Shown: positions 16,346-24,565, counted from the first letter of the stretch. The stretch is DNA of 64,000 nucleotides from Planctomycetota bacterium (GCA_016722065.1 JADKGX010000002.1:310001-374000); one strand, 5' to 3'. Made by a program: numbers and translations. The notes: generated by a model from the sequence alone, not told the origin.

Positions 16346-16353
16346 CAATCGAT

Positions 16354-16386
16354 TCAGCCACGGATTTCACGGATTTTCACGGAGAC
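16354..16386. repeat. Left inverted-repeat arm of GxxExxY cassette
   Basis: The sequence TTCAGCCACGGATTTCACGG and its continuation is the reverse complement, with few mismatches, of the arm at 16766-16799. Both arms carry repeated CACGGA units. They frame the small GxxExxY gene almost exactly. Confidence 0.85.
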
Positions 16387-16441
16387 AACACTGGGCAAGC
16401 TCCTTTTTGAGGACGAATCGTTCGCCATCCGTGGTTGCGCA

Positions 16442-16768
16442 ATGCGTGTTCATGCAGAAATGGGCAGCAGGTTTCTGGAAGCGGTCTACCAAGAGTGCAT
16501 GGGCATCGAGTTGACGGAATCACGAATTCCATTTCAAGAACAACAGGAACTTGGGCTGACCCACCGGGGCCACAAACTCAAGAAGAAATATGTCGCGGAC
16601 TTTGTCTGCCACGGCAAGATCATTGTTGAATGGAAGTGCGTTGACAGCATCGGGCGCATCGAGGTTGCGCTGGCCATGAACTACCTGAAGGCCACGGGCT
16701 TTCGACTTGCCCTGATCATCAACTTCAGCACCAAAGGGGAGCTGCAGATTGAGCGTGTTGTGCTGTAA
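16442..16768 (+). CDS. GxxExxY-family protein (PD-(D/E)xK nuclease-like)
   Basis: A small protein of the GxxExxY family, assigned to the PD-(D/E)xK nuclease superfamily. From ATG 16442 it is 108 residues: GSRFLEAVYQECM is the G-x-x-(x)-L-E-x-x-Y motif, and KKKYVADFVCHGKIIVEWKC gives the D..(E)xK core. Family members usually begin about 15-20 residues earlier; the frame is open upstream, and CTG 16391, six bases after GGAG, would add GKLLFEDESFAIRGCA, giving 125 residues. So either a CTG start is used or the gene is slightly shortened. It is flanked by matched inverted repeats between lipA and the B12-binding gene. Function of the family is unproven. Confidence 0.8.
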   Translation: MRVHAEMGSRFLEAVYQECMGIELTESRIPFQEQQELGLTHRGHKLKKKYVADFVCHGKIIVEWKCVDSIGRIEVALAMNYLKATGFRLALIINFSTKGELQIERVVL

Positions 16769-16799
16769 ATCCGTGAAACTCCGTGTGATCCGTGGCTGA
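16766..16799. repeat. Right inverted-repeat arm of GxxExxY cassette
   Basis: AATCCGTGAAACTCCGTGTG and the following GATCCGTGGCTGAT pair with the left arm at 16354-16386. It begins at the GxxExxY stop codon, so the gene fills the cassette. Confidence 0.85.
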
Positions 16800-16810
16800 T
16801 TGGCCTTTGC

Positions 16811-17248
16811 ATGCCTGAACTCCTGAAAAAGCATTCCCGCCCCATTCGTGTTCTGGTTGCCAAGGCTGGCCTGGATGGCCATGACCGTGGCGCCAAGGTG
16901 GTTGCGGCTTGCCTGCGTGATGCAGGCATGGAGGTAGTATACACCGGCCTGCGACAAACCCCGGAGATGATCTTCAACGCGGCCATCCAGGAAGACGCCG
17001 ATGCGATTGGCCTGTCTTCACTTTCTGGTGCGCACATGACACTGTTTTCGCGGGTGATGGAGTTGCTGCGCGCCCAGGGCGCGGATTCGATCCTGCTGTT
17101 CGGCGGTGGCGTAATGCCCGATGCCGACGTGAAAAAGCTGAACGAACTTGGCGTGGGCCGCTTGTTTGGACCGGGTACAGACACCCACGCGATTGTTGAT
17201 TACCTGAACCAGGAAGTTCCCAAGCGCCGCGCACTAACGGAGACCTGA
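16811..17248 (+). CDS. Methylmalonyl-CoA mutase-type B12-binding subunit
   Basis: A 145-residue free-standing cobalamin-binding domain like the C-terminal part (or separate small subunit) of methylmalonyl-CoA mutase. The B12 motif is GLDGHDRGAKV (DxHxxG, about residues 23-33), followed by GLSSLSGAH (SxL) and ILLFGGGVMP (GG), the full set for the base-off/His-on Rossmann domain. No catalytic mutase subunit or MeaB chaperone is in the window, so the partner must be elsewhere. The stop is 2 bp from the sppA start, suggesting co-transcription. Confidence 0.9.
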   Translation: MPELLKKHSRPIRVLVAKAGLDGHDRGAKVVAACLRDAGMEVVYTGLRQTPEMIFNAAIQEDADAIGLSSLSGAHMTLFSRVMELLRAQGADSILLFGGGVMPDADVKKLNELGVGRLFGPGTDTHAIVDYLNQEVPKRRALTET

Positions 17249-17250
17249 CC

Positions 17251-18417
17251 ATGGACACCCCCCCGACCCAGCCCCAGCAGTACGGCATGCAACCCCCACC
17301 GCCGCCCCCGCCGGGCGTTCCTGGCCCCCTGCCGCAATACCGCAGCCAGATGCGCGTTGGCGGCTCCCGTACCGGCATCTGGCGCATGATTGGCATTGTT
17401 GTGCTGGTGGGCGTTGTGGGCTTCAACCTGCTTTTGTTTCTGGGCATGTTTGGCGCCATTGGCGCACTGGGCGGCAGCAAGAATGACCCCCACGGCGTGC
17501 ATGAATACCCCCGCGAATCCGGCGAAGGCAAAAAGATCGCGGTCATTTCCATTGATGGCGTGATCATGGAAGGCGGCAGCGGCGGCTTGTTCGGCGGCGG
17601 CGGCCCCGACCCCGTGGCCATGGTTCAAGACGGCCTCAATCGCGCAGCTGGCGACAAAGACGTAGCGGCCGTGATTCTGCAGGTGAACAGCCCTGGTGGC
17701 GGCGTGACAGCCAGCGATTACATCTATGATTCGATCATGCGCTTTCGCGCTGAATCCAAAAAGCCCGTCGTGGTGTTCATGAAAGACCTGGCGGCCAGTG
17801 GCGGCTACTACGTCTCTGCCCCCGCTGACTACATTGTGGCCAGCCCCACCACCCTGACGGCCAGCATTGGCGTGATCATCCAGGGCTACAACTTTCATGG
17901 CACCTTGACCGAAGTCGTCAAAGGCCAGGACGCCACCGTCAAAGCCGGCGGCAACAAAACCATGGGCAGCATGTTTGGCGACCCCAACAGCGAAGAATAC
18001 CGGCAAGGCCGCGCGCTGCTGCAGGCACTGGTCGACGAAATGCACACGCGCTTCAAGAAAATCGTCAAGGACGGTCGCGGCAGCAAGTTGAAGCCAGATT
18101 GGGAAACCTACGCCGACGGCCGCATTGTCAGCGCCAGCCAGGCCAAGGAGATCGGGCTGGTGGACGACATTGGCTACTTCCGCGACGCCCGCAAAAAGGC
18201 CGAAGAACTGGCAGGCATCAGCGAAAGCCAGGTGGTTGATTACGGCCGCCAGGTCGGGCTGGCTGCCCTGCTGGGTGTAGAAGCCAACAAGCCCGAACGC
18301 GCCGCAGAACTTGTCGACAAGGCTGCGCCGGCCATCGCTGCGGCCGGTCTGGGTAACAAGCTGGAAGAAATGCTGCGCCTGTATCCCGGCAAGCCGATGG
18401 CGATCTGGGTGCCCTAG
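17251..18417 (+). CDS. sppA: Signal peptide peptidase SppA-type serine protease
   Basis: A 388-residue S49 peptidase. A cytoplasmic Pro/Gln-rich N-terminus is followed by one TM helix (MIGIVVLVGVVGFNLLLFLG, about residues 44-63), and the protease domain would face the periplasm. IAVISIDGVIMEG starts the domain, VAAVILQVNSPGGGVTASDY is the S49 core, the nucleophile Ser lies in DLAASGGYYVSAPAD, and SIGVIIQ follows. The catalytic Lys is likely in GGNKTMGSMF. RIVSASQAKEIGLVDDIG ends the domain. It degrades residual signal peptides in the membrane. Short single-domain form, as in Gram-positives and many PVC bacteria. Confidence 0.93.
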   Translation: MDTPPTQPQQYGMQPPPPPPPGVPGPLPQYRSQMRVGGSRTGIWRMIGIVVLVGVVGFNLLLFLGMFGAIGALGGSKNDPHGVHEYPRESGEGKKIAVISIDGVIMEGGSGGLFGGGGPDPVAMVQDGLNRAAGDKDVAAVILQVNSPGGGVTASDYIYDSIMRFRAESKKPVVVFMKDLAASGGYYVSAPADYIVASPTTLTASIGVIIQGYNFHGTLTEVVKGQDATVKAGGNKTMGSMFGDPNSEEYRQGRALLQALVDEMHTRFKKIVKDGRGSKLKPDWETYADGRIVSASQAKEIGLVDDIGYFRDARKKAEELAGISESQVVDYGRQVGLAALLGVEANKPERAAELVDKAAPAIAAAGLGNKLEEMLRLYPGKPMAIWVP

Positions 18418-18428
18418 CAGGCAGGATT

Positions 18429-18494
18429 GCGGCTTATCGCTGGCGGTCAACGGGCGCGGCTGGTTCGCAACCGCTGGCCGTCAGCGGCAAGCCG
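18429..18494. other. Long imperfect hairpin between convergent genes
   Basis: GCGGCTT at the start pairs with AAGCCGC at the end, and the inner GCTGGCGGTCAACGG-like arm pairs with CCGCTGGCCGTCAGCGG. It lacks a clear T-run but lies between the convergent sppA and EIIA genes and may terminate both. Confidence 0.45.
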
Positions 18495-18521
18495 CCATCG
18501 TTACTTCATTGCCAAACTAAA

Positions 18522-18968
18522 CTATTCCTTGAAAACGTTCACCACGTCCTGGGGCGCGGTGGCGGCCAGAATGGCCTTGCGCTTGTCTTCCATGCGCAGC
18601 ACGTGCATCACGGCGGCCAGTACGCGCAGGTAGGTGTTCTGGTCGTTATCGGGTGCGGCAATCGTGACAATAATGCGCACCGGCTGGCCATCCAGGCTGT
18701 CGTAATCAATGCCCTTTTGCGACCGCGCCAGCCCCAAGGTGAAGGACTTGACGCTGGCCAGTTTGGCGTGCGGCACGGCAATGGTCAGGCCGACACCCGT
18801 GGACATGATCTCTTCACGGTCAAGAATCGCCTTCTTCAGCGCCTCAACATCAGTCACGCCGGGATTCTTGCCAAGGTCCTCAACAATCTCCACCAGCGCG
18901 TCGCGCTTGGTGCTGGCCTTCAGGTTCATGATGATGCGCTCAGGGCGCAACATGCCGTGTACGTCCAT
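18522..18968 (-). CDS. PTS EIIA type-2 (PtsN/fructose-like) domain protein
   Basis: A 148-residue EIIA(Fru/Ntr) domain. The phospho-accepting His lies in GVGLTIAVPHAKLASVKSF (about residue 65). ILDREEIMSTGVG before it and VRIIVTIAAPDNDQNTYLRV with LAAVMHVL after it are typical. No EIIB, EIIC, EI or HPr gene is nearby, which favours a regulatory PtsN-like role over sugar uptake. Single gene, divergent from the pilC-like gene by 231 bp. Confidence 0.9.
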   Translation of the reverse strand: MDVHGMLRPERIIMNLKASTKRDALVEIVEDLGKNPGVTDVEALKKAILDREEIMSTGVGLTIAVPHAKLASVKSFTLGLARSQKGIDYDSLDGQPVRIIVTIAAPDNDQNTYLRVLAAVMHVLRMEDKRKAILAATAPQDVVNVFKE

Positions 18969-19199
18969 GGGTCTTTCCGCAGGTGCAACGGCGGGACTTT
19001 AGCGCGCCAAAAACGCAAGGCCAGAGGCAAACCTGCCGGGTGCACAATCGGTGGGCATAAATGTCGGCAGACTTGCAAACAGACCCCAAGGGCGTAAGAT
19101 TCAGGAACAGGTTTCAACTGCAGTATCCCCGATCCCCCCGGGGCAGCATGCTTCCGCGTAGATTGCGGTGGTTTACCTCCGTTCAGGAGCATCGGCCGT

Positions 19200-20462
19200 A
19201 TGCCCATCTTTGCCTACGAAGCCATCAACACCCAGGGGCAGAAAGAAACCGGGGAGCTTGAGGCGCCCAACCGCAACCAGGCGATCCTGGAGATCCGTAA
19301 CGCCGGGCTGAAACCCACCAAGGTTGCCCAGCGCGCGGAAACTGCGGCCAACAAAGCCAACCTGAAGGCATCCAAGGAAGCCGCCGCCGGCAAGCCCGCC
19401 AAAAAGGGCAAGAAGGGCGGCCGGGTTGGTGCCCAGGCGCTGACCGACTTCACGGCCCAGATGGCCGTGCTGATTGACGCTGGCCTGCCCGTGGTTCGCA
19501 GCCTGAAGGTGCTGGCCAAGCAGCAAAAGCCCGGCGCCTTCAAGTATGTGATTGAGGACGTCTCTGAAAGTGTCGAACAGGGCTCCAGCCTCTCGGAAGC
19601 CTTTGCGGCCCACCCCAGGGTGTTTGACCGCCTGTACGTGAACATGATCAAAGCCGGTGAAGCCGGCGGTATTCTGGACACGATTCTGCAGCGCCTGGCT
19701 GACTTCATGGAAAAAGCCCAGCGCCTGAAGAAGAAAGTCATCGGCGCGATGATCTACCCGATCATCGTCATGTCTGTGGCCGTGATGATTCTGACCGGCA
19801 TCATGATCTTTGTGGTGCCTGCCTTCGAACAGATGTTCAAGGAGCAGGGCTTTGAACTGCCGGTCATGACCCAGGCGCTGATCTTTGTCAGCAACAACAT
19901 CGCAAGCTGGAAGGGCGCGCTGTTTGCCGGCGCGATTACGGCTGGCGTGCTGGGCTTGATGGCCTGGGGCCGCACGCCCAAGGGCGAACGCGTAGTGGAC
20001 AAGATCAAGTTGAAGATGCCGATCTTTGGCAACATCATCAAGAAGGCTGTAACGGCGCGTTTCACGCGCACGCTGGGCACCCTGGTAACGGCCGGCGTGC
20101 CGATTCTGGAAGCACTGAACATCTGCAAAAACGCCATCGGCAACGTGGTGCTGGGCGAAGCCATCGACAAGACGGCCAGCAGCATCAAAGAAGGCGAAAC
20201 CATCGCTGGCCCGCTGGGCGAAACCGGACTGTTTGACGACCTGGTCGTAAACATGATCGACGTAGGTGAAGAAACCGGCGAACTGGACAAAATGCTGATC
20301 AAGGTGGCCGACACCTTCGACACGTATGTGGACATCGCCGTCGAGTCGCTGGTAAGCATCCTGGAGCCTATCCTGATTGTGTTCATGGGTGGCGCGATCG
20401 GCTTTATCGTGATTGCGTTGTTCATGCCGCTGGTCGGTCTGATCGACGCCATCGGCAAGTAA
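19200..20462 (+). CDS. Type IV pilus/type II secretion inner-membrane platform protein (PilC/GspF)
   Basis: A 420-residue polytopic protein with two T2SF domains. MPIFAYEAINTQGQKETGEL is the usual start ('f.Y.a.d..G....G'). A basic Lys/Ala linker (residues 50-78) precedes domain 1 (LTDFTAQMAVLIDAGLPVVR, FDRLYVNMIKAGEAGGILD), TMs at about 175-200 and 235-255, domain 2 (FTRTLGTLVTAGVPILEALN, VVNMIDVGEETGELDKML) and a final TM (ILEPILIVFMGGAIGFIVIA). It forms the platform through which the assembly ATPase moves pilins. The other pilus genes are not in the window. Confidence 0.95.
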   Translation: MPIFAYEAINTQGQKETGELEAPNRNQAILEIRNAGLKPTKVAQRAETAANKANLKASKEAAAGKPAKKGKKGGRVGAQALTDFTAQMAVLIDAGLPVVRSLKVLAKQQKPGAFKYVIEDVSESVEQGSSLSEAFAAHPRVFDRLYVNMIKAGEAGGILDTILQRLADFMEKAQRLKKKVIGAMIYPIIVMSVAVMILTGIMIFVVPAFEQMFKEQGFELPVMTQALIFVSNNIASWKGALFAGAITAGVLGLMAWGRTPKGERVVDKIKLKMPIFGNIIKKAVTARFTRTLGTLVTAGVPILEALNICKNAIGNVVLGEAIDKTASSIKEGETIAGPLGETGLFDDLVVNMIDVGEETGELDKMLIKVADTFDTYVDIAVESLVSILEPILIVFMGGAIGFIVIALFMPLVGLIDAIGK

Positions 20463-20482
20463 GCGCTGTAACCGGCAATCTT

Positions 20483-20515
20483 GGGGGCGGGGTGCATTTG
20501 CACCTCGCCCTTTTC
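20483..20515 (+). terminator. Rho-independent terminator after pilC-like gene
   Basis: GGGCGGGGTGCA pairs with TGCACCTCGCCC (one mismatch), followed by TTTTCT. A TATACT box overlapping its end (20515-20520) may be the -10 of the next gene. Confidence 0.85.
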
Positions 20516-20546
20516 TATACTATGGCCGGAGAGAGGACACCTTCGG

Positions 20547-22067
20547 ATGAGCACTGACAACGGCGGTGTAGGAAAGCTGCTGGCCGTGGCGGTTCTGTTG
20601 ATGGTCGCCGTTGGCGGCCTGGTCGCCATGCGCTTCAATGCATTTGGCCTGCGCAACCTGCTTTCTGGTACCAACGCGCCGGCCAGTGGCAACGCCGCCG
20701 GCTTTCGTTGCGGCATGGGCAACGACCCTGCAGGCAATGGCCGCGGCGAGGAAGTGCTGCCGCCTTTCAACCTGAATGAAGTGCCCAAGACCCAGGATTC
20801 CTGGCTGGAACCACGCAGCACGCCGCTGCCACCCAAGCTGACACTGCGCCGCAAGGTGGGGCCCTACACCACAGAACTCGAAGTCGTGCTGGTGCCCGGC
20901 GGCTGGTTTGTGATGGGTGAAGACGACGGTGTCAAAAGCAACCAGCCCAAGCGCTGGGTCTATACCCGCGATTTCTATATCGCCCGCACCGAGATGACCA
21001 ACGAGCAATACTACGCCTTCATTCTGGATAACGGCTACTCGCGTTCGCAGTTCTGGACCCAGGCCGGCTATGAATACGTCAAGAACCACGACATGGCCGG
21101 CACCGAGTTGCTGGGCTGGGCACCCGTCGATGAAAACCGCCGGGTATGGGCGCTTTCCGCGCCGGCCGGCGACGTCACGATCGAGTTGCGCAACGAAGGC
21201 GGCAGCATGGGCCGCAGTGGCGCCCCGGTGCTGATGCTGCCCAAAGACGGCAACTGGAGCCAGGTGTACCAGTACGACCCAATCACCCGCCAAAGCCGCA
21301 TCAAGTACGGTGGCGCCTGGCACGACGCCGACGGCGAAGACATGGTCAAGGGCCCCGCAGCAGATGCCCTGAAGGCCCGCGGTTGCCTGTTTGAAACCGA
21401 TTTTGAAGGCCGCGTACGCCTGGACGCCCTGGACCGCAACACCCGCTATCTGCTGGTGACCTGGCCCGATGGCAACAAGCAGCCATCCGTCAGTGGCTAT
21501 GTTTCCAGCAGCGAGGCCTTGCGCCTGCGCGCGGCCAAGATGCCCGTGATTTCGATGTCGTGGTTTGAAGCCGACGCCTGCGCACGCTGGTGGGGCGGCC
21601 AGTTGCCCCTGGAATGCTGGTGGGAAAAAGCCGCGCGCGGCACAGATGCAAGACGCTTTCCCTGGGGCAATGACCTGGAGGTCTATGAGCCAGCCGGCCC
21701 GGGGTCTCGCAAGCGCACCGACCGCGCCAACTTCAATCGCGGGCAAGTCGAGGAAGTCGGCAGCTTTCCCAAGGGCGATTCCCCCTTTGGCGTGCAGGAC
21801 ATGGCCGGCAACGTAACCGAATGGGTGGCCGATAGTTACCTGGCCGAAATGCTGGCCGACCCGCGCTATCGCAACCCGGACCCCACCTATGCCGGTGGCC
21901 CGGGCTATGCCCGCACGGAACGCGGCAGCAACACCCTGGACGACGACCCGCAGGTGGCGGCCGTTTACAACCGCCGCCGCGCCGACCCCTACACCCGTGT
22001 GAATCGAGAACGCGGCTTTCGACTCGCCTTCACCCCTGATGCGGCACTCAAGGCCGCCGAAAAGTAA
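20547..22067 (+). CDS. Membrane-anchored FGE-sulfatase (SUMF1-like) domain protein
   Basis: A 506-residue protein. An N-terminal TM (LLAVAVLLMVAVGGLVAMRF, residues about 10-30) anchors an FGE-sulfatase-like C-type-lectin-fold domain: WFVMGEDDGVKSNQPKRWVY, then FYIARTEMTNEQYYAFI, VISMSWFEADACARWWGGQL with PLECWWEKAARG, RFPWGND, and SPFGVQDMAGNVTEWVADSY with RERGFRL near the end. About 130 extra residues between the YIARTEMTNEQY motif and the SW motif are an insertion relative to typical members. Whether it makes formylglycine is uncertain; many PVC paralogues act in signalling or surface binding. An SD-like GGACAC precedes ATG 20547. Confidence 0.88.
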   Translation: MSTDNGGVGKLLAVAVLLMVAVGGLVAMRFNAFGLRNLLSGTNAPASGNAAGFRCGMGNDPAGNGRGEEVLPPFNLNEVPKTQDSWLEPRSTPLPPKLTLRRKVGPYTTELEVVLVPGGWFVMGEDDGVKSNQPKRWVYTRDFYIARTEMTNEQYYAFILDNGYSRSQFWTQAGYEYVKNHDMAGTELLGWAPVDENRRVWALSAPAGDVTIELRNEGGSMGRSGAPVLMLPKDGNWSQVYQYDPITRQSRIKYGGAWHDADGEDMVKGPAADALKARGCLFETDFEGRVRLDALDRNTRYLLVTWPDGNKQPSVSGYVSSSEALRLRAAKMPVISMSWFEADACARWWGGQLPLECWWEKAARGTDARRFPWGNDLEVYEPAGPGSRKRTDRANFNRGQVEEVGSFPKGDSPFGVQDMAGNVTEWVADSYLAEMLADPRYRNPDPTYAGGPGYARTERGSNTLDDDPQVAAVYNRRRADPYTRVNRERGFRLAFTPDAALKAAEK

Positions 22068-22127
22068 CCCACCCACTTTCCTTGCAGCCGCGGCCCCCAA
22101 AATGCCGATCTCCATCCGGAGATCGAC

Positions 22128-22661
22128 ATGGACCGCAGCCGCCCTGCCCGTATCAGTGCCTCTGACTTTCGCGCCTTGATGTCCGGGCGCAAAGCCGGGG
22201 CGCCGTCTCGCACGGCCCATCGTGCCTGGGCGGAGCGTGCCAAGTCGCAGGCAGCCAGCGAGCCCCACCGGGTGGTACTGCCCTTTCTGCCGCCCAGCGT
22301 AAACAAGCTGTTTGCCACGGTGCGCGACAAGAACACCGGAACAATCAAGCGCGTACTGACCACCGAAGCCAGGCGCATTCGCCGCCTGATTCTGGCATTG
22401 GTCAGTGGCACGGCCGACCCTGACCGCCTGTACGAGTTGCGCGTCGATGTGCACCTGCGGGCGTTTACGGCCGATGGCGCGGTGCGCAAAGTGGACCTGA
22501 CCAATCGCATCAAGTTTCTGGAAGACACCCTGTGCGCCGCGCTGGGCATTGATGACAGCCGCATCTTCGCCGTGACCATGCGCAAGCTGCACTCTGATAC
22601 CGAACAAACCGTGATTGAACTTCGCCCGCTGGCCAACCAGACCGGCCAGGACGCAGCCTAG
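22128..22661 (+). CDS. RusA-like Holliday junction resolvase family protein
   Basis: A 177-residue protein. A basic N-terminal extension (residues 1-45) precedes a RusA-like core: VVLPFLPPSVNKLFATVRDK (the 'P.SvN.ly' start), TTEARRIRRLILALVSG, RVDVHLRAF, KVDLTNRIKFLEDTLCAALG with IDDSRIFAVTMRK. The D-L-[DT]-N Asp and the Asp pair in GIDDSRI correspond to the metal-binding acidic residues of RusA, an endonuclease resolving Holliday junctions. RusA is often phage-borne, but no other phage genes are seen here and base usage matches the neighbours. GGAG SD; 8 bp before the next gene. Confidence 0.8.
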   Translation: MDRSRPARISASDFRALMSGRKAGAPSRTAHRAWAERAKSQAASEPHRVVLPFLPPSVNKLFATVRDKNTGTIKRVLTTEARRIRRLILALVSGTADPDRLYELRVDVHLRAFTADGAVRKVDLTNRIKFLEDTLCAALGIDDSRIFAVTMRKLHSDTEQTVIELRPLANQTGQDAA

Positions 22662-22669
22662 GAGTCGCC

Positions 22670-23536
22670 ATGCACCACACCCAACTAACCCTTGCTGGTC
22701 GGCAGTTGCTGGCAGCGCCTTTCATTGGTGCACTGGGCGGCTTTCTGGCCAATCGTGCCCACGCCGGAAGCACCGGCTGGTTGATGCTGGCTGAAATGGC
22801 TGCCGGTTCGGTGGTGTGCCTGCTGGGAGCAGCCTGTTTCACGCAGATCGACGCGCTGGGCCGTGAAGCCCGCCGCCGCGATGCGCTTCGCAGCCAGCTT
22901 CGTGCCCAGGAACAAGCCGTGGTTCACAACGCGCGCCGCGCCGAACTGCTGGCCGCGGAAGAACAGCGCTACGTTGAACATCGCATGATTCTGGAACGCA
23001 GCCTGGTGGCCAACCGCAAATCGGAAAAGCTGGAAGTCGAACTTTCCCAGACCCGGCGTGATACCGTCAAGCTGGCCAACGTGGTTGCCAGCCTGGTTTC
23101 CAGCATGCGCCAAAGCGCCGCCGGCGACGGGGTGCTGCAACTGGCCCAGGAAGCCAAGGCACGCATGGCGGCACTGGAAAGCGCACAACGCAACCTCGAA
23201 ACGCGCCAGATTGAACTGGACCGCAAGACCGCCAGCGAAGCGCAAGAGGTCAAGACACGCCTGCTGACCCTTTCGATCAGCGACAGCCAGCGCCAGCGCA
23301 ATGTTTCAGCCCCGGATGCAGATTCCTCAGGCCGGTTGATTGAGCTGGAGACCCGCATTCGCAAACTGGCCGCAGAAATCGAGCGCCTCAGCAACCGCCA
23401 GCCTGCAGCCACCCAAGCCGGCGAGGCCAGCAAAGTTGGCACCGCAGGCACCGGCGACGGCGCCCGCCTTGGCTTCCTCAAGGCAATGCTCGAAGCCAAC
23501 CAGACCCTGCGCAAGCAGATCCAGGACGCGGCGTAA
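22670..23536 (+). CDS. Membrane-anchored coiled-coil protein, unknown function
   Basis: A 288-residue protein with two N-terminal hydrophobic helices (LLAAPFIGALGGFLANRAHA and WLMLAEMAAGSVVCLLGAAC, residues about 13-57), then nearly continuous coiled coil (residues 60-250, heptad pattern as in EKLEVELSQTRRDTVKLANV), and an Ala/Gly-rich linker with a short final helix (LGFLKAMLEANQTLRKQIQD). Topology suggests a cytoplasmic coiled coil tethered to the inner membrane. No family recognised. SD GGAG five bases upstream; likely co-transcribed with the RusA-like gene. Confidence 0.8.
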   Translation: MHHTQLTLAGRQLLAAPFIGALGGFLANRAHAGSTGWLMLAEMAAGSVVCLLGAACFTQIDALGREARRRDALRSQLRAQEQAVVHNARRAELLAAEEQRYVEHRMILERSLVANRKSEKLEVELSQTRRDTVKLANVVASLVSSMRQSAAGDGVLQLAQEAKARMAALESAQRNLETRQIELDRKTASEAQEVKTRLLTLSISDSQRQRNVSAPDADSSGRLIELETRIRKLAAEIERLSNRQPAATQAGEASKVGTAGTGDGARLGFLKAMLEANQTLRKQIQDAA

Positions 23537-23646
23537 CAACCGGGCGAGCTTCGTAATTGCAGCGTCACGGTTGTCATGGCCGCGCGCAGGGGGCATGAAT
23601 GCCACCCCCGCCCCCCCGCAAAAACCCCGCCCCTGCAAAAACAAGA

Positions 23647-23726
23647 GCCCACAGCCCCGCCCGCAAGGGCGGGGTCGACGGCATCCTTGTTGCGCGTTGG
23701 CTGGTGAACCTATGGGTGACGAGATT
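23647..23726. repeat. Interspersed repeat, copy 1 (also at 27288)
   Basis: About 78 bases starting GCCCACAGCCCCGCCCGCAA are repeated with scattered differences at 27288-27364. It contains a CCCGCCC/GGGCGGG hairpin. The repeat translates in one frame to an Arg/Gly/Trp-rich text in both copies, but differences are not codon-biased, so it is more likely a non-coding element. Confidence 0.75.
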
Positions 23727-23751
23727 GTCGGGCCCACCCAACAGCGACCGT

Positions 23752-23787
23752 AGGGGCGGGGTTTATCCCCGCCCCTTTGTTGCGCCA
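23752..23787. terminator. Strong GC hairpin terminator, GGGGCGGGG/CCCCGCCCC
   Basis: A perfect 9-bp stem (23754-23762 with 23768-23776), TTTAT loop, then TTTGTTG. It lies at the end of repeat copy 1 between convergent genes and can serve the plus-strand coiled-coil gene. Confidence 0.8.
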
Positions 23788-23809
23788 CAAACACGCGTGA
23801 TGCTGTTTT

Positions 23810-24472
23810 CTAGGCCGCTAACAGCCTTCTGGCCTGGGCTTGCAGTTCTTGTTCGCTGTATCCGCGCTCGATGGCTTGCTTGCGAAACGCCTCTACCTGG
23901 TCGCGCGGCAGGGTTCGGGCCAGTTTTCTTACCGTGGCCTTGATGCACTTGTTGCTGGCCTTGGGTTGGCTTGGGGCCTGGGTTTGCGCGGTTTGCGGCT
24001 GCGCAGGCTTCGGGGTTTCTATGGGCTGGGGCTGGGGCTGGGGCTGGGGCTGGGGCTGGGCCGACGTTGCTTCCTCTGGCTGTTCGTCTTGCTCCTCCAG
24101 TTGTTCCCAGAACACCGGGCCTACCCGCACGCCGGTTTCAATGAACACCAGGTTGCGCGCAAAGCGATAGGACTGGTCGCGCAAGTTGGCCACCTGTCGG
24201 GCGTGGCGTTCCAGCATGGCCGTGGTGCGCAGGCGCAGGCTGACGTTAGGCGGCGGGGGCGGCTCCAGCGGGTCCAGCGATCGCTGCGGCCGGCGCAGCA
24301 TGTGCTGCAGCTCGTGCAGGTCCTGCAGGTTGGCTTGCAAGGTGGCGCCACCAATCGCATCAAAGTGCTGCTTGGCGATCTCATGGACGCGTTGCAGCTC
24401 CGGGCATGGCGGGTGCAGCAGCACGGCGTGGGAATCCGGTATGCGGGTGAGCTTGGGCTGTGTCGTACGCAT
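23810..24472 (-). CDS. Hypothetical protein with Pro-Gln repeat linker
   Basis: A 220-residue soluble protein that I do not recognise. Residues 1-130 are helical with Leu/His-rich text (LQANLQDLHELQHMLRRPQR). A PQPQPQ linker (residues about 145-157) is encoded by a 6-bp tandem repeat at 24022-24062, followed by Thr/Gln/Pro-rich sequence and a basic C-terminal helical domain (IKATVRKLARTLPRDQVEAF, GYSEQELQAQARRLL). The start at 24472 has AAGGAG upstream. The C-terminal helices could be a small DNA- or protein-binding domain. Confidence 0.7.
   Translation of the reverse strand: MRTTQPKLTRIPDSHAVLLHPPCPELQRVHEIAKQHFDAIGGATLQANLQDLHELQHMLRRPQRSLDPLEPPPPPNVSLRLRTTAMLERHARQVANLRDQSYRFARNLVFIETGVRVGPVFWEQLEEQDEQPEEATSAQPQPQPQPQPQPIETPKPAQPQTAQTQAPSQPKASNKCIKATVRKLARTLPRDQVEAFRKQAIERGYSEQELQAQARRLLAA
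24022..24062. repeat. 6-bp tandem repeat encoding Pro-Gln dipeptides
   Basis: About six copies of GGGGCT in the plus strand encode PQPQPQ in the minus-strand gene. In-frame unit length allows copy-number change without frameshift. Confidence 0.85.
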
Positions 24473-24540
24473 GGCTTCTCCTTGCCCCCAAGTATACGGG
24501 TGGTAGCGACACTTTCGGGGCAGGTGGGCCACAAACGCAC

Positions 24541-24565
24541 AACGCCCGCCGTTTGGCGGGCGTTG
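24541..24565 (-). terminator. Hairpin after the hydrolase-like gene
   Basis: AACGCCCGCC pairs with GGCGGGCGTT around a 4-base loop, just downstream of the minus-strand gene ending at 24586. The T-run is weak, so termination is probable rather than certain. Confidence 0.55.

Noticed and set aside
20520..22607. 695-codon minus-strand open frame antisense to the FGE and RusA-like genes
   Set aside because: It mirrors two well-supported plus-strand genes; the translation is Ala/Gly/His/Val-rich with no domain, typical of GC-rich antisense frames.
22128..22661. Prophage remnant suggested by a RusA-like gene
   Set aside because: No phage structural, integrase or lysis genes nearby and sequence composition resembles the surroundings.
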